Assembly: GCF_029960115.1 (NCBI RefSeq) | Contig: NZ_JASCOZ010000002.1 | Span: 1 to 64,000 of the forward strand | From: Stenotrophomonas sp. PS02289 | GTDB taxonomy: Bacteria; Pseudomonadota; Gammaproteobacteria; Xanthomonadales; Xanthomonadaceae | Direction of reading: 5' to 3' | Length of the DNA stretch: 64,000 nt | Shown here: one piece after another, positions 17,694-26,517 of the stretch | Layout: each line of letters opens with the position of its first letter | Position numbering within the stretch: the first letter of the stretch is position 1 | Made by a program: the position numbers and the translations under genes | The notes under the pieces: model-generated | What the model was told of the DNA's origin: nothing | Database searches by the model: none | The model's input: only the letters and a program-made list of their open reading frames with translations

Positions 17694-18937
17694 TTGATAC
17701 CCCGGTCAGGACTGACCCACACAGCCCGCTTGCCACGACGCTTGAACAGCGTCTTGGGCAGGGCCACCAGGGTCGTGAACAGACTGATGAGCCAGTACGC
17801 CATCGGGTACCAGATCACCCAGAAGTAATTGCGTCCAATATGTGTTTCGTAACGGCGGTCGATGATCAGGCTGCTGGCAAACTGCAGCAGGCACACCAGC
17901 GCCAGGATCACGCCGTGCCACTGCGGCAGCAGCGTGGCGATATACAGCTCGTTGGGCAGCGGCATGAACTTGCCGAGCGCCCACAGCACCACGATCGCCA
18001 GCATGGTGTAAGCCCAGAACACACTCAGGATGTACTCCAGCAGCACGCCCCACATCCGCCGCTTGCGCCAGCTGAACAACGAGCGGCCGTGACGCAGCAG
18101 CACTTCCACGCCGCCCTGGGCCCAACGCAGGCGCTGCCGCCACAGACCCTTCAGCGTTTCCGGCATCAGGATGAAACACAGCGCATTGGGTTCGTAACGG
18201 ATGTCCCAGTGGTCCAGCTGCAGACGCCAGCTGATGTCGATGTCCTCGGTCACCATGTCGTCGGCCCAGTAGCCGATGCGGTGCAGGGCGGTACGGCGGA
18301 AGCCGGCAATCACCCCGGAAATGGTGAAGATGCGCCCGTACACGCGCTGCGCGCGCTTGATCATGCCGATGATCGAGGAGAACTCGGCCACCTGCAGGCG
18401 GCCCAGCAGGGTGGAGCGGTTGCGGATGCGCGGGTTGCCGGTCACCGCGCCCACGCGCGGGCCGGAGGTCAGGTGCCACACCATCCAATGCGTGGCGTAT
18501 TCCTCCAGCATGGCGTCACCGTCGATGCACACCAGGTATTCCGAACGCGCGGCGAGTGCGCCCATGCGCAGGGCGTTCGCCTTGCCCAGGTTGCGGTCCA
18601 GGTGCACCACGCGCAGGCGCGGGTGCTGTGCGGCCAGCACGTCCAGCCGCGCGCCGGTGTCATCGCGGCTGCCATCGTTGATGGCAATCACTTCGAAGTC
18701 CGGGTACTTCTGCGCCAGCGCCGCGCCCAGCGTGTCTTCCAGGTTGTCCGACTCGTTGTGGCAGGGAATCAGGATCGACGCGAACGGGTAGTGGTCCATC
18801 GGCGGCGGGTTGTCGCGGTCACGCGCTTTGCGCTCGCGGCGGAAGAAGTAGTACAGCCCGCCGGACATCCAGAAAAACGCCATCACCATCGGATAGAAGA
18901 AGGCGAACTGGAACAGGAGATAGACGAAGGGATGCAT
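17690..18937 (-). CDS. pgaC: Poly-beta-1,6-N-acetylglucosamine synthase PgaC
   Basis: 415 residues, GT2 family. Membrane helices flank the catalytic domain: ASILIPCHNES, IAINDGSRDDT, VCIDGDAMLE (DxD-type), then TEDIDISWR (the TED motif) and QRLRWAQGG (QxxRW product site), followed by three or four C-terminal helices. It polymerises UDP-GlcNAc into PNAG and moves it across the inner membrane with PgaD. It lies 9 bp after pgaB. Confidence 0.95.
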   Translation of the reverse strand: MHPFVYLLFQFAFFYPMVMAFFWMSGGLYYFFRRERKARDRDNPPPMDHYPFASILIPCHNESDNLEDTLGAALAQKYPDFEVIAINDGSRDDTGARLDVLAAQHPRLRVVHLDRNLGKANALRMGALAARSEYLVCIDGDAMLEEYATHWMVWHLTSGPRVGAVTGNPRIRNRSTLLGRLQVAEFSSIIGMIKRAQRVYGRIFTISGVIAGFRRTALHRIGYWADDMVTEDIDISWRLQLDHWDIRYEPNALCFILMPETLKGLWRQRLRWAQGGVEVLLRHGRSLFSWRKRRMWGVLLEYILSVFWAYTMLAIVVLWALGKFMPLPNELYIATLLPQWHGVILALVCLLQFASSLIIDRRYETHIGRNYFWVIWYPMAYWLISLFTTLVALPKTLFKRRGKRAVWVSPDRGIK

Positions 18938-18946
18938 GGCGGGGCC

Positions 18947-20866
18947 TCACTTCTCCGGATACGGGAAGTTGCGCGTCGACATCGCCGCACGCGCGTCCTT
19001 GGTCGACGGCTTGCCGGCAATGAAGTCGTCCGGGTACCAGGCGAAATGACGCACGCCCTGCGCCTGCAGACGACGGATCTGCGCACGCAGGCGTTCGCCG
19101 GGAATGGCTTTCTGGGTGCGCCAGTCCACGGTCTGCAGTTCGAACATGGTCTGGCTCAGCTGCGGGTCGTGCTCACGCACGGCGACCACCAGCCGGTCCA
19201 GCCATTTTTCCGGATTGCGGCTGCCTTCCATCCACGGCATCGCCATCAGTGCGGTGTGGTCATACGCCTGGTTGAACAGGTCCAGACGCTGAGCGAACCA
19301 GCTCGCGCTCTGCGGCTGCAGCACCGGCTGCGCGTACAGGTTGCGCACCGTGGCCAGCTTCGGCCGCCAGCGCTGGGCCGCGTTGCGCAGTTCCAGGGTG
19401 AAATCGATCAGCGCCTGGGTACGCGCGCCGTCGGCACCTTCCTGCGGCAGGTTGGCCAGCTCGGTGTCGCGCAGGTAGGCGTCATCGTGGAACAGCAGGC
19501 CCTCGAAGTACGAGTTGATCGCCAGGTCTTCGTAGATGTCGTCGATGATGTGACGCACCTTCGGGTTGGTGAAGTCCAGACGGAAGATGCCATCGCTTTC
19601 CGGGCTCTCGATCGCCAGCGCCTTGCGGATCGCCGGGTCCTTCAGCTCGAAGCCCAGTACCGGCAGCCATGCATACACCTTCACCCCGGCGCGGGTCTTG
19701 AGCTGCCACGCCACGCGGTTGAACAGGTCCGCGCGCATCGGCAGGTGCCGGTTCGGGAAGTACAGCGCATCGGCTGAGCCATTGCCGTCCGGATCGGCGA
19801 ACGCCTGCAGGAACACGTGAGTCGGGCCCACGGTTTTGACCCGCTCGATCAGCGCATCCAGGTTCTTGCCCTGCTGCACCGGGTCGGCGTCATACACCGC
19901 ATCCAGGTCGATCTGCAGGGCACGCATGCCGTCGCGTTCCACGTCGCGGCGCAGTTCATAGGCGATGTTGGTCACGGTCGGATTGCCGGTCACCAGCAGA
20001 CGCGCCAGCCCGTGCAGGTCGCGGGTCACCGGCGTGCTGCGGCCTTCCAGGTCGAACGACACCGGCATGCCCAGGTCTTCGGCAATCTTGTTGCTCAGCG
20101 CGTTGTACGCCGCATACGGCCACACGATCGCCTTCGGGCTCACGCCGACGTTGTCGCGGATGCGCTTCACGCTCAGCGCCAGGTCCGTGCGCAGGCGCGC
20201 CTCATACTGCTGCGCGGTTTCGTACTGCTGCGTGGCCGGGAAGTAGGTGCGGGTGATCACCGCCGGGGTCTGGTTGCCCTGCGGATTGGATTGCACGCCG
20301 TGGTGCTGGTTGTCGGTGTGGCTGGCCAGTTCAACCAGCCCGCTGCGCTGCATCTCGCGGATCTGCGCCCAGGTCAGGAAGTCGTCATGACCAAACGGAC
20401 GGTAGCCGTAGTCGATGGTGCGGCCCGGGGCCATGTCCACGTAGTCGGTGATCACCGCCACCAGTGCCGGGTAGTTGTAGGCGCGCAGCAGCGGGAACAC
20501 CTTGGTGTACACACTGCGCAGGCCGTCATCGAAGGTCAGCAGCACCGGCTTGGGCGGCAGCGGGGTGCCGCCCTGCGAGGCGGTGATCAGCTGCGACAGC
20601 GACACCGGGTGGTAGCCATGCGCGGACAGCCAGTCCAGATGGGCGGCGAAGTTCTGGGTGCTCACCGCGTACGCGTCCGGGTCGCCCTTGACCGCCACGT
20701 CGTCGCGCACGTCGTGATAGCTGAGCACCAGCAGACCGTTGTCGGCCGAGTCCAGCACGCGAGCAGGCAGCTGTGCCGGCACCGATTGCGCCTGTGCATT
20801 GCCCAGCACCGCCAGCAGGGTCAGCAGCGTGAGGGTGATGAAGCGCTTCAAGTCCATGTGTCGCAT
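18947..20866 (-). CDS. pgaB: PNAG N-deacetylase PgaB, no lipobox
   Basis: 639 residues. After the signal peptide (MRHMDLKRFITLTLLTLLAV, cleavage near NAQAQ) comes the polysaccharide deacetylase domain (about 40-290) with LLVLSYHDVRDD and LLTFDDGLRSVYTKVFP (catalytic and metal Asp pair), then the PgaB C-terminal glycoside-hydrolase-like domain (about 320-620) with LDFTNPKVRHII, LLFHDDAYLRD and MAMPWMEG. It partially deacetylates PNAG in the periplasm for export through PgaA. E. coli PgaB is a lipoprotein. Here no Cys occurs in the signal region, so it should be soluble or held otherwise. The ATG at 20866 is 2 bp past the pgaA stop. Confidence 0.93.
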   Translation of the reverse strand: MRHMDLKRFITLTLLTLLAVLGNAQAQSVPAQLPARVLDSADNGLLVLSYHDVRDDVAVKGDPDAYAVSTQNFAAHLDWLSAHGYHPVSLSQLITASQGGTPLPPKPVLLTFDDGLRSVYTKVFPLLRAYNYPALVAVITDYVDMAPGRTIDYGYRPFGHDDFLTWAQIREMQRSGLVELASHTDNQHHGVQSNPQGNQTPAVITRTYFPATQQYETAQQYEARLRTDLALSVKRIRDNVGVSPKAIVWPYAAYNALSNKIAEDLGMPVSFDLEGRSTPVTRDLHGLARLLVTGNPTVTNIAYELRRDVERDGMRALQIDLDAVYDADPVQQGKNLDALIERVKTVGPTHVFLQAFADPDGNGSADALYFPNRHLPMRADLFNRVAWQLKTRAGVKVYAWLPVLGFELKDPAIRKALAIESPESDGIFRLDFTNPKVRHIIDDIYEDLAINSYFEGLLFHDDAYLRDTELANLPQEGADGARTQALIDFTLELRNAAQRWRPKLATVRNLYAQPVLQPQSASWFAQRLDLFNQAYDHTALMAMPWMEGSRNPEKWLDRLVVAVREHDPQLSQTMFELQTVDWRTQKAIPGERLRAQIRRLQAQGVRHFAWYPDDFIAGKPSTKDARAAMSTRNFPYPEK

Positions 20867-20867
20867 C

Positions 20868-22898
20868 TCATTGCCCCCAGCGCAGACCGGCGTCGAAGCC
20901 GATGTGTCGTTCACGTTGTCCGTCGTAGACCGGTCGCGACCAGCTCACGCCATATTCAAAAATGCGGCCGTCGGCCAGCTGCCATTCGTGCCGGTATTCG
21001 GCCGAAGGAATCAGCGCGCTGCCGTAGCCCTGCTGCCAGTAGTTGCCCACCGACACGGTCAGGCGATGGCGGAAGTGACGCTCGTAATGCCGCCACAGCT
21101 GCTGGTCCACGCGCAGCCCGATCTCCACCGAACGGTCTTCCGACGGGTTGAAGTAGGGCACGTCATCCAGGCTGCCGCGGCTGGCGTACACGCTTCCCAG
21201 GCCGTCCAGCTGCACGGTGGGGCGGGTCAGCAGGCGCTGCTGGATGCTGCTGGTGACCGTGTCGCGGCGATTGCCGTCGTCGTAACGGTACTGGCTGCCG
21301 CCGATGCTCCACTGGGTGCGTTCGTTGCGGTGGTAGTCCACCGACACCGCCACGCTGTCGGCGGTGATGCCGGACACGCGGGCCTGCATCGACGCATCGG
21401 CGTCGTTGCGGGCGGCGGTGATGCCGGCATGCCAGCGGTCGTTGAACTGCCAGCCCACGCCACCGCTCAGGCCGGTGTCGCCGACATGGTCATTGGCGCG
21501 GTTGACGAAGGCTTCCGCATCCAGCTGACCGAAGCGGTAGCGGGTACCGGCACCGAGGCGCAGCGGGTTGATGGTCTGGTCCTGGAAGTCCACGCTGCGG
21601 CGGTCGGCGAAGGCCACCAAGCGCCAGCGGTCGTCCAGAATCGGCGACTGCACTTCCACGCCGTAACGGCCATCGTTGTTGCCCAGCGGCGACGCACCGC
21701 CGCCACCTTCGCTGCGGCCGCCTTCGGCGTAGGCATGCAGCTGCCAGCCGCGGTGTGCGCGCCAGGCCCGGTCCATGCGCTGCACGGAGGGTTGGTGGGG
21801 GTAGGCTTCGAGCAGGGAATCATGGATCGGCCGCGCCAGATCGTCGCGCTGCAGTTCCACATACGCATCGATCTGGCCGATGCGTGCGGACACGTCACGC
21901 GGGTCCAGCGTGTTGGCCATGCCGTAGCGTTCCAGGCCGCGACGCGGCCAGCCGCGCATCATGTAGACGTTGCCCAGCGAGGATTGGGTGCCGCCGTTGC
22001 CGGGGGCCATTTCCACCATCGCTTCCAGGTCGCGCTGCGCGCTGGGCAGGTCGCCGGTGTAGGCACGCACCATCGCCAGGTTGAGGTCGGCTTCGTAGCG
22101 CGGCCAGTTCGCATAGGGCGCACGCGCACCATTGGCCCAGCGCCACGCCGGTTCGGCGGCGCTCCACTTCTTCAGCAGGTTGATCGCTTCGTAGGGCTGT
22201 TCGTCTTCCAGGTAGGCGTAGGCCAGTTCCGAATGCACCTCACTCTGGCCGGGATCGGCTTTCAACGCCGCTTCCAGTACGGGAATGGCTTCGGCCGGGT
22301 GCTGGGTGGCCATCAGTGAATCGCCGACGGCCGCTTTCACGTAATCCGGAACCGGATGGCCTTCGGCCAGCAGGGCGCGGTACTCGTCGCGCACCTGGGT
22401 GTGACGGCTCAGACGGTTGAGCAGGATCAGGCGGTCATAGCGCACGCGCAGCGGCGCGGTCGCGGCGGTCAGGCCGTCACGCTGCAGCATCGTGTCCATC
22501 TGGGCCAGCGCCGCTTCCGCTTCGTCCAAGCGGGTGTCTTCGCTGGTCGCGTAGGCCAGGCTCCAGCCCACGCGCTTGGCCAGGTAGTTGGCTTCAAAGC
22601 GCTGCTTCTGCTCTGCGTCAAACAGTTCCGGGCGCTGCTGGTAGAGCTGCCAGGCACGATGCGCGTTGCCGATGTCGGCCAGGGTCAGCACCTGCAGGCG
22701 ATACAGCAGGTCATCATTCGGAATGTCGACCTGCGCGCGCTCGATCGCCGCCAAGGCGTCCAGCCAATGCGCCTGGTCACGGTACTGGCTGATTTCGGCC
22801 AGATGTTCGGCGCGGGTCGCGGCCGAAACGGTGGCGGAAAGGCAAAGCGTGGCGCATGCCAGGCTGACGGCAAGCGTCAGCGGCCGGTGGTTGTACAT
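20868..22898 (-). CDS. pgaA: PNAG outer-membrane export porin PgaA
   Basis: 676 residues. Signal peptide MYNHRPLTLAVSLACATLCL (cleavage near VSAA), a long alpha-helical TPR region (about 30-400; for example VLEAALKADPGQSEVHSELAYA), then a C-terminal beta barrel (about 430-676) rich in alternating aromatic and Arg/Asp strands. PgaA exports deacetylated PNAG. E. coli PgaA is about 130 residues longer, so the TPR part is shorter here. The ATG at 22898 is chosen as the start of the signal peptide; the frame is open almost 100 codons further. First gene of the pga operon, with a Clp/CRP box 45-60 bp upstream. Confidence 0.92.
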   Translation of the reverse strand: MYNHRPLTLAVSLACATLCLSATVSAATRAEHLAEISQYRDQAHWLDALAAIERAQVDIPNDDLLYRLQVLTLADIGNAHRAWQLYQQRPELFDAEQKQRFEANYLAKRVGWSLAYATSEDTRLDEAEAALAQMDTMLQRDGLTAATAPLRVRYDRLILLNRLSRHTQVRDEYRALLAEGHPVPDYVKAAVGDSLMATQHPAEAIPVLEAALKADPGQSEVHSELAYAYLEDEQPYEAINLLKKWSAAEPAWRWANGARAPYANWPRYEADLNLAMVRAYTGDLPSAQRDLEAMVEMAPGNGGTQSSLGNVYMMRGWPRRGLERYGMANTLDPRDVSARIGQIDAYVELQRDDLARPIHDSLLEAYPHQPSVQRMDRAWRAHRGWQLHAYAEGGRSEGGGGASPLGNNDGRYGVEVQSPILDDRWRLVAFADRRSVDFQDQTINPLRLGAGTRYRFGQLDAEAFVNRANDHVGDTGLSGGVGWQFNDRWHAGITAARNDADASMQARVSGITADSVAVSVDYHRNERTQWSIGGSQYRYDDGNRRDTVTSSIQQRLLTRPTVQLDGLGSVYASRGSLDDVPYFNPSEDRSVEIGLRVDQQLWRHYERHFRHRLTVSVGNYWQQGYGSALIPSAEYRHEWQLADGRIFEYGVSWSRPVYDGQRERHIGFDAGLRWGQ

Positions 22899-22942
22899 GG
22901 AGCCCCCAGAGCGTCCTTTCAAAAATGTCGGTGTGCGAAAAA

Positions 22943-22958
22943 TGTGACGCACATCACA
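22943..22958. promoter_or_regulatory. Clp/CRP-type binding site upstream of pgaA
   Basis: TGTGA-CGCACA-TCACA, both half-sites perfect. Its centre lies 52 bp before the pgaA ATG. In Xanthomonads the CRP homologue Clp binds this sequence and is released by c-di-GMP, which fits a PNAG operon. No good -10 was found at the spacing for a class II site, so activation or repression is open. Confidence 0.75.
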
Positions 22959-23151
22959 TGCCAATCGTGCCCGATTTCTCATATGTCCACAAATCGTTAA
23001 CACACGGAAGGTAGTCCGCGATCCGGCCAAGGGACGCAGAATTCTGGTCAAGTTGTTGATTACCAAGACCTTCCGGCCGCCGCCACGGCGCTGTTCCGGG
23101 GGTCTATCCAACCTGAAACTGTTCAGCGAGACCTGACCGCTCCCACGGGTC

Positions 23152-23166
23152 CAGGTCACTGACCTG
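23152..23166. promoter_or_regulatory. Palindrome CAGGTCA-C-TGACCTG, possible operator
   Basis: A perfect 7 bp inverted repeat with a 1 bp centre. Another half-site in direct orientation lies at 23172-23178, and a partial one (ACCTGACC) at 23131. The binding protein is unknown. Confidence 0.35.
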
Positions 23167-23241
23167 CCACTCAGGTCAGTTTTGGACACGCTACGTCAGC
23201 TGATGCCTACGGTGTGTGTAGGTCGGGGAATCTTGCAACCC

Positions 23242-23264
23242 GTAGAGCCACGCCCTGCGTGGCT
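23242..23264 (+). repeat. SMAG (GTAG) stem-loop
   Basis: GTAG then the perfect stem AGCCACGC-CCT-GCGTGGCT, 6 bp from the 3' end of the leftward MFS gene. Confidence 0.85.
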
Positions 23265-23269
23265 GCCCC

Positions 23270-24481
23270 TCACCAATGATCTTCCAGCTTCTGCGGCTTG
23301 CACGCCATCCACGACGCACCCAACAACACACACAGGCACAGCCCCAGGAACCCGAACGGCAACATCCAGCCACCACTTACATCATGCAGCCACCCAAACA
23401 ACAGCGGCCCGATGCAGCTGAAACTGTAGCCCACGCCCTGCATGAACCCCGACAGCGCCGAAGACCCGGCCGGCGTGCGCGTTCTCAAATTAATAAGCGT
23501 CAGCGCCAGCGGGAAGGTGGAAGGTCCCACCCCCAGCAACGCCACCCACAACCAGGGCGCTTTCATCGGTGCCAACAGCAACCCGGCAAACGCAATCACA
23601 AACGCACCCACGCCGATCAACACCAGCGGGAACGGATTACGCAGCCGCACCGCCAGCGCCGGCATGGTCAACGACGGCAGCAGTCCCAGCGCGGCAAACA
23701 CCGCCACCATGAGCCCGCCAAACGCCGGCGTCGCCCCGGCTTCGACCACGATGCGCGGCAGCCAGGTGAACATCGAATAGGTCATCAGCGAGGTCATGCC
23801 GAACATCAGCGCCATGCCCCAGGCCAGCGGGGTGCGCGAGACCCTGCCATGCGGCTGCGCGCCGGCATCCACCGCCGGTTCCAGCGGATCAGGATGCGGC
23901 CGGCGACGCGCCAGCATCAGCCAGGGCAGTGCGGCGGCAAGGGCCAGCAGTGCCCAGATGCCCAGCGACACGCGCCAGCCGGCCTGTTCGGCCAGCGGCA
24001 CGGCGAGCAGGGCCGGCAGCATGGTGCCCAGCTGCAGCACGGTGATGTACAGGGTGCTGACGGTGCCCACGCGATTGGCGAAGTAACGCTTCACCAGCGG
24101 TGGCACCACCACATTGCCGATGCCCATGCCGGCCAGCGCGACCACCGAGCCGAACAACAGGCTGGTGATGCCGACCGACGACGAGCGCAGCAGCAGCCCG
24201 GCGGCGGCCAGGCCCATGGCGAGCAGGGCGGTACGCTCCAGCCCGAAACGGCGGGCCAGCATGGGCGTGGCCATGCCGAACAACGCGAACGAAGCGGTCG
24301 GCAGCATGCCGAGCACGCCGGTCATGGTGGTACCAAAACCGAAGGTGCGCCCGAGCAGGTCGAGCAGCGGGGTAACCGAGGTAACGGCCGTACGCAGATT
24401 GACGGCGGCAAGCAGAATGGCGGCGAACGCCAGCACGCGTCCCTGCAGCAGGGACGCGCCGTGAGGTGCGGTATGAGTCAT
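23270..24481 (-). CDS. MFS transporter, CynX/NimT-like
   Basis: 403 residues, about 12 membrane helices. Segments such as LAAVNLRTAVTSVTPLL, GMGIGNVVVPPLVKRYF and LSGFMQGVGYSFSCIGPLLF match the cyanate/2-nitroimidazole (CynX/NimT/YycB) branch of the MFS. Members export or import small anions or drugs; the substrate here is unknown. It is alone on its transcript: SMAG and pga control region downstream, repeat copy C upstream. Confidence 0.8.
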   Translation of the reverse strand: MTHTAPHGASLLQGRVLAFAAILLAAVNLRTAVTSVTPLLDLLGRTFGFGTTMTGVLGMLPTASFALFGMATPMLARRFGLERTALLAMGLAAAGLLLRSSSVGITSLLFGSVVALAGMGIGNVVVPPLVKRYFANRVGTVSTLYITVLQLGTMLPALLAVPLAEQAGWRVSLGIWALLALAAALPWLMLARRRPHPDPLEPAVDAGAQPHGRVSRTPLAWGMALMFGMTSLMTYSMFTWLPRIVVEAGATPAFGGLMVAVFAALGLLPSLTMPALAVRLRNPFPLVLIGVGAFVIAFAGLLLAPMKAPWLWVALLGVGPSTFPLALTLINLRTRTPAGSSALSGFMQGVGYSFSCIGPLLFGWLHDVSGGWMLPFGFLGLCLCVLLGASWMACKPQKLEDHW

Positions 24482-24565
24482 GGCGCAATTGTACCTGTGA
24501 GCATTCCCTGCCGCCGGCCCCTCGATACAGGGTCGGTGGCCATGGGAAATGCCGCAGCTACGTGC

Positions 24566-24782
24566 TTTTGATCTTCGATGGCCACCGACGCACTGTCGAT
24601 GGCGGGTCGGGGTGGGCTGGAGGGGGCGTGAGCCGCATGGATGCGGCGATCGAGCTTACAGGGACGTACTTGCAGCGTCCCCCGGAACGCCCATCCCGAT
24701 CCGCCAAACCCAGGAGCCGATGACCACCGGCTGTTCGCCCAAATCCAACCGCAGCCGGGCAACGCCCGGCGATACGTAGATT
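24566..24782 (+). repeat. ~200 bp structured intergenic repeat, copy C
   Basis: Nearly full-length match to copy A on the other strand. It contains the hairpin GCCGCAT-GG-ATGCGGC (24632-24647) and ends in a SMAG-like stem-loop (GCCGGGC-AAC-GCCCGGC) followed by ATACGTAG. Together with short flanks it fills the 370 bp gene-less stretch between the MFS gene and the tRNAs. Confidence 0.8.
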
Positions 24783-24800
24783 TCGTAATCCAACACGCAC

Positions 24801-24835
24801 AAAAAAGCCCAGAGGACTTTCGTCTTCCAGGCTTC
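24801..24835 (-). terminator. Terminator of the distal tRNA-Pro gene
   Basis: On the minus strand AAGCC pairs with GGCTT around an inner GAAGAC/GTCCTC stem, followed by six T. It lies 17 bases past the tRNA. Confidence 0.75.
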
Positions 24836-24850
24836 AATGTGACCACTTGT

Positions 24851-24928
<78 letters not shown>

Positions 24929-24994
24929 TAAGGAGCCGCCTATTGTATCGGCTGGACCCTTGGGCGGCAAGGGGGCCGTTCCACATCATTTCGA

Positions 24995-25026
24995 CAAAAA
25001 AGCCTGAAGCGGTGGGCTCCAGGCTT
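24995..25026 (-). terminator. Terminator of the proximal tRNA-Pro gene
   Basis: On the minus strand AAGCCTG pairs with CAGGCTT over a 13-base loop, followed by six T. Confidence 0.8.
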
Positions 25027-25043
25027 CATTGTGACCACCGAAG

Positions 25044-25120
<77 letters not shown>

Positions 25121-25174
25121 AAGGAGCCGACAAGGATACGGTGTGAAGACCTTGCCGGCAAGTTTTATTTCACA

Positions 25175-25276
25175 TCACTCGGTCTTGCCCTGCTCGCGGG
25201 CTTCAAACCACATGCCGTTGAGGATGGCCGCGGCCGAGGCCAGGCCGGTGCCGAGAATCCAGGCGAAATACCACAT
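25175..25276 (-). CDS. cydX: Cytochrome bd small subunit CydX
   Basis: 33 residues starting MWYFAWILGTGLASAAAILN, the CydX/YbgT pattern: one membrane helix beginning MWYF-W-LG, then a short charged tail. In E. coli CydX sits in the cleft of CydA and stabilises the haems. It follows cydB in the same direction and has a GAAGGAGAAC ribosome site. A head-to-head pair of SMAG elements lies between cydB and cydX. Confidence 0.93.
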   Translation of the reverse strand: MWYFAWILGTGLASAAAILNGMWFEAREQGKTE

Positions 25277-25290
25277 GTTCGTTCTCCTTC

Positions 25291-25312
25291 AGCCGGGCAA
25301 GCCCGGCTCTAC
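25291..25312 (-). repeat. SMAG stem-loop, left member of a head-to-head pair
   Basis: On the minus strand GTAG then AGCCGGGC-TT-GCCCGGCT, within the cydB-cydX gap. Confidence 0.85.
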
Positions 25313-25315
25313 GGG

Positions 25316-25340
25316 GTAGGTGCCGACCGTTGGTCGGCAC
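25316..25340 (+). repeat. SMAG stem-loop, right member of a head-to-head pair
   Basis: GTAG then the perfect stem GTGCCGACC-GTT-GGTCGGCAC. The two GTAG ends face each other 3 bp apart. Confidence 0.85.
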
Positions 25341-25347
25341 GCGGTTA

Positions 25348-26502
25348 TCAATAAGCGTTCGGATTGTCGGCCATGTCTTCGGCCGTGGTCTTGCCCTTCA
25401 TCACCCGGTAAACCCAGCTGGTGTAGGCCAGCACGATCGGCAGGAAGATGATCGTCGCCACCAGCATGATGAACAGCGTCAGCTGGCTGGACGAGCTGTC
25501 CCACACCGTGAGGCTGGCGCTCGGCTGGCTGCTGGAGGGCAGCAGGAACGGGAAGATCGCAAAGCCCACGGTCAGGATGATGCCGGCAATCGAGGTGCCC
25601 GAGGCCAGGAAGGCCGCCATGCCGCGACGGCTGCGCAGCAGCACCGCGCTGGCCAGTGCACCGCCCAGGCCCAGCACCGGGAAGATCCACGTCCACGGCA
25701 TGCTGGTGTAGTTGCGCATCCAGCCGCCAGCAGCTGCACCGATCTCTGCCGTCTTCAGCAGCGGGTTGGTCGGGCCATCGGTCACCACCTGCGAGGTGAT
25801 CTGGTAACCCGGCAGACCCAGTGCCACCCACACACCGGCCGCAGCGAACAGCACGAAGCTGAGGATCGCGGCGATGCTGCCGTAACGGGCCGAACGCTCA
25901 GCCACCGGACCATCGGTCTTCAGCACCAGCATCGCGGCACCGTGCGACACCATCATCGACACGCCGACCAGGCCGGCAATCAGGGCGAACGGGGTCAGCA
26001 GGCCGAAGAACGTGCCCGTGTAGAAGATGCGCATGCTGTCATCGAAGTGGTACGGCACGCCCAGCAGCACGTTGCCCACCGCCACGCTGGAAATCAGCGC
26101 CGGCAGCAGCCCACCCACGAACAGCACCCAGTCCCAGCTGGTGCGCCAGCGCTGGCTCGGCATCTTGCTGCGGTACTTGAAGCCCACCGGACGCAGGATC
26201 AAGCCGAACAGCATGGCGAAGATCGCCAGATAGAAGCCCGAGAAGCTCACCGCGTACAGTGGCGGCCAGGCGGCGAAGATCGCACCGCCACCCAGCACCA
26301 GCCACACCTGGTTGCCTTCCCACACCGGGCCGACCGTGTTGATCACCAGCCGGCGTTCTTCATCGGTCTTTGCCACGAACGGAAGCAGGGTGCCCACGCC
26401 GAGGTCGAAGCCGTCCATCACTGCCCAGCCGACCAGCAGGATGCCCAGCAGCAGCCACCAGATCACGCGCAGCGTTGTGTAATCAAGTCCAAGAATTTCC
26501 AT
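25348..26502 (-). CDS. cydB: Cytochrome bd quinol oxidase subunit II
   Basis: 384 residues, about 9 membrane helices. Typical segments are VGWAVMDGFDLGVGTLLPFV, NTVGPVWEGNQVWLVLGGGA (the conserved WEGNQVW loop) and FSGFYLAIFAMLFGLILRP. With CydA and CydX it forms the oxygen-scavenging bd oxidase. It lies 15 bp after cydA. Confidence 0.96.
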   Translation of the reverse strand: MEILGLDYTTLRVIWWLLLGILLVGWAVMDGFDLGVGTLLPFVAKTDEERRLVINTVGPVWEGNQVWLVLGGGAIFAAWPPLYAVSFSGFYLAIFAMLFGLILRPVGFKYRSKMPSQRWRTSWDWVLFVGGLLPALISSVAVGNVLLGVPYHFDDSMRIFYTGTFFGLLTPFALIAGLVGVSMMVSHGAAMLVLKTDGPVAERSARYGSIAAILSFVLFAAAGVWVALGLPGYQITSQVVTDGPTNPLLKTAEIGAAAGGWMRNYTSMPWTWIFPVLGLGGALASAVLLRSRRGMAAFLASGTSIAGIILTVGFAIFPFLLPSSSQPSASLTVWDSSSSQLTLFIMLVATIIFLPIVLAYTSWVYRVMKGKTTAEDMADNPNAY

Positions 26503-26517
26503 GGTGTGTCTCCTGCC

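Larger units (their letters stand above)
22899..23269. other. 371 bp control region upstream of pgaA
   Basis: No gene. It contains the Clp/CRP box, an inverted repeat CAGGTCA-C-TGACCTG at 23152-23166 with a further CAGGTCA at 23172, and a SMAG element at 23242. Its base composition is lower in GC than the flanking genes, as expected for a promoter region. Confidence 0.6.

Noticed and set aside
22981-23000. TGTCCACAAA as a DnaA box and sign of an origin
   Set aside because: One isolated imperfect box, no cluster, no AT-rich region and no origin genes.
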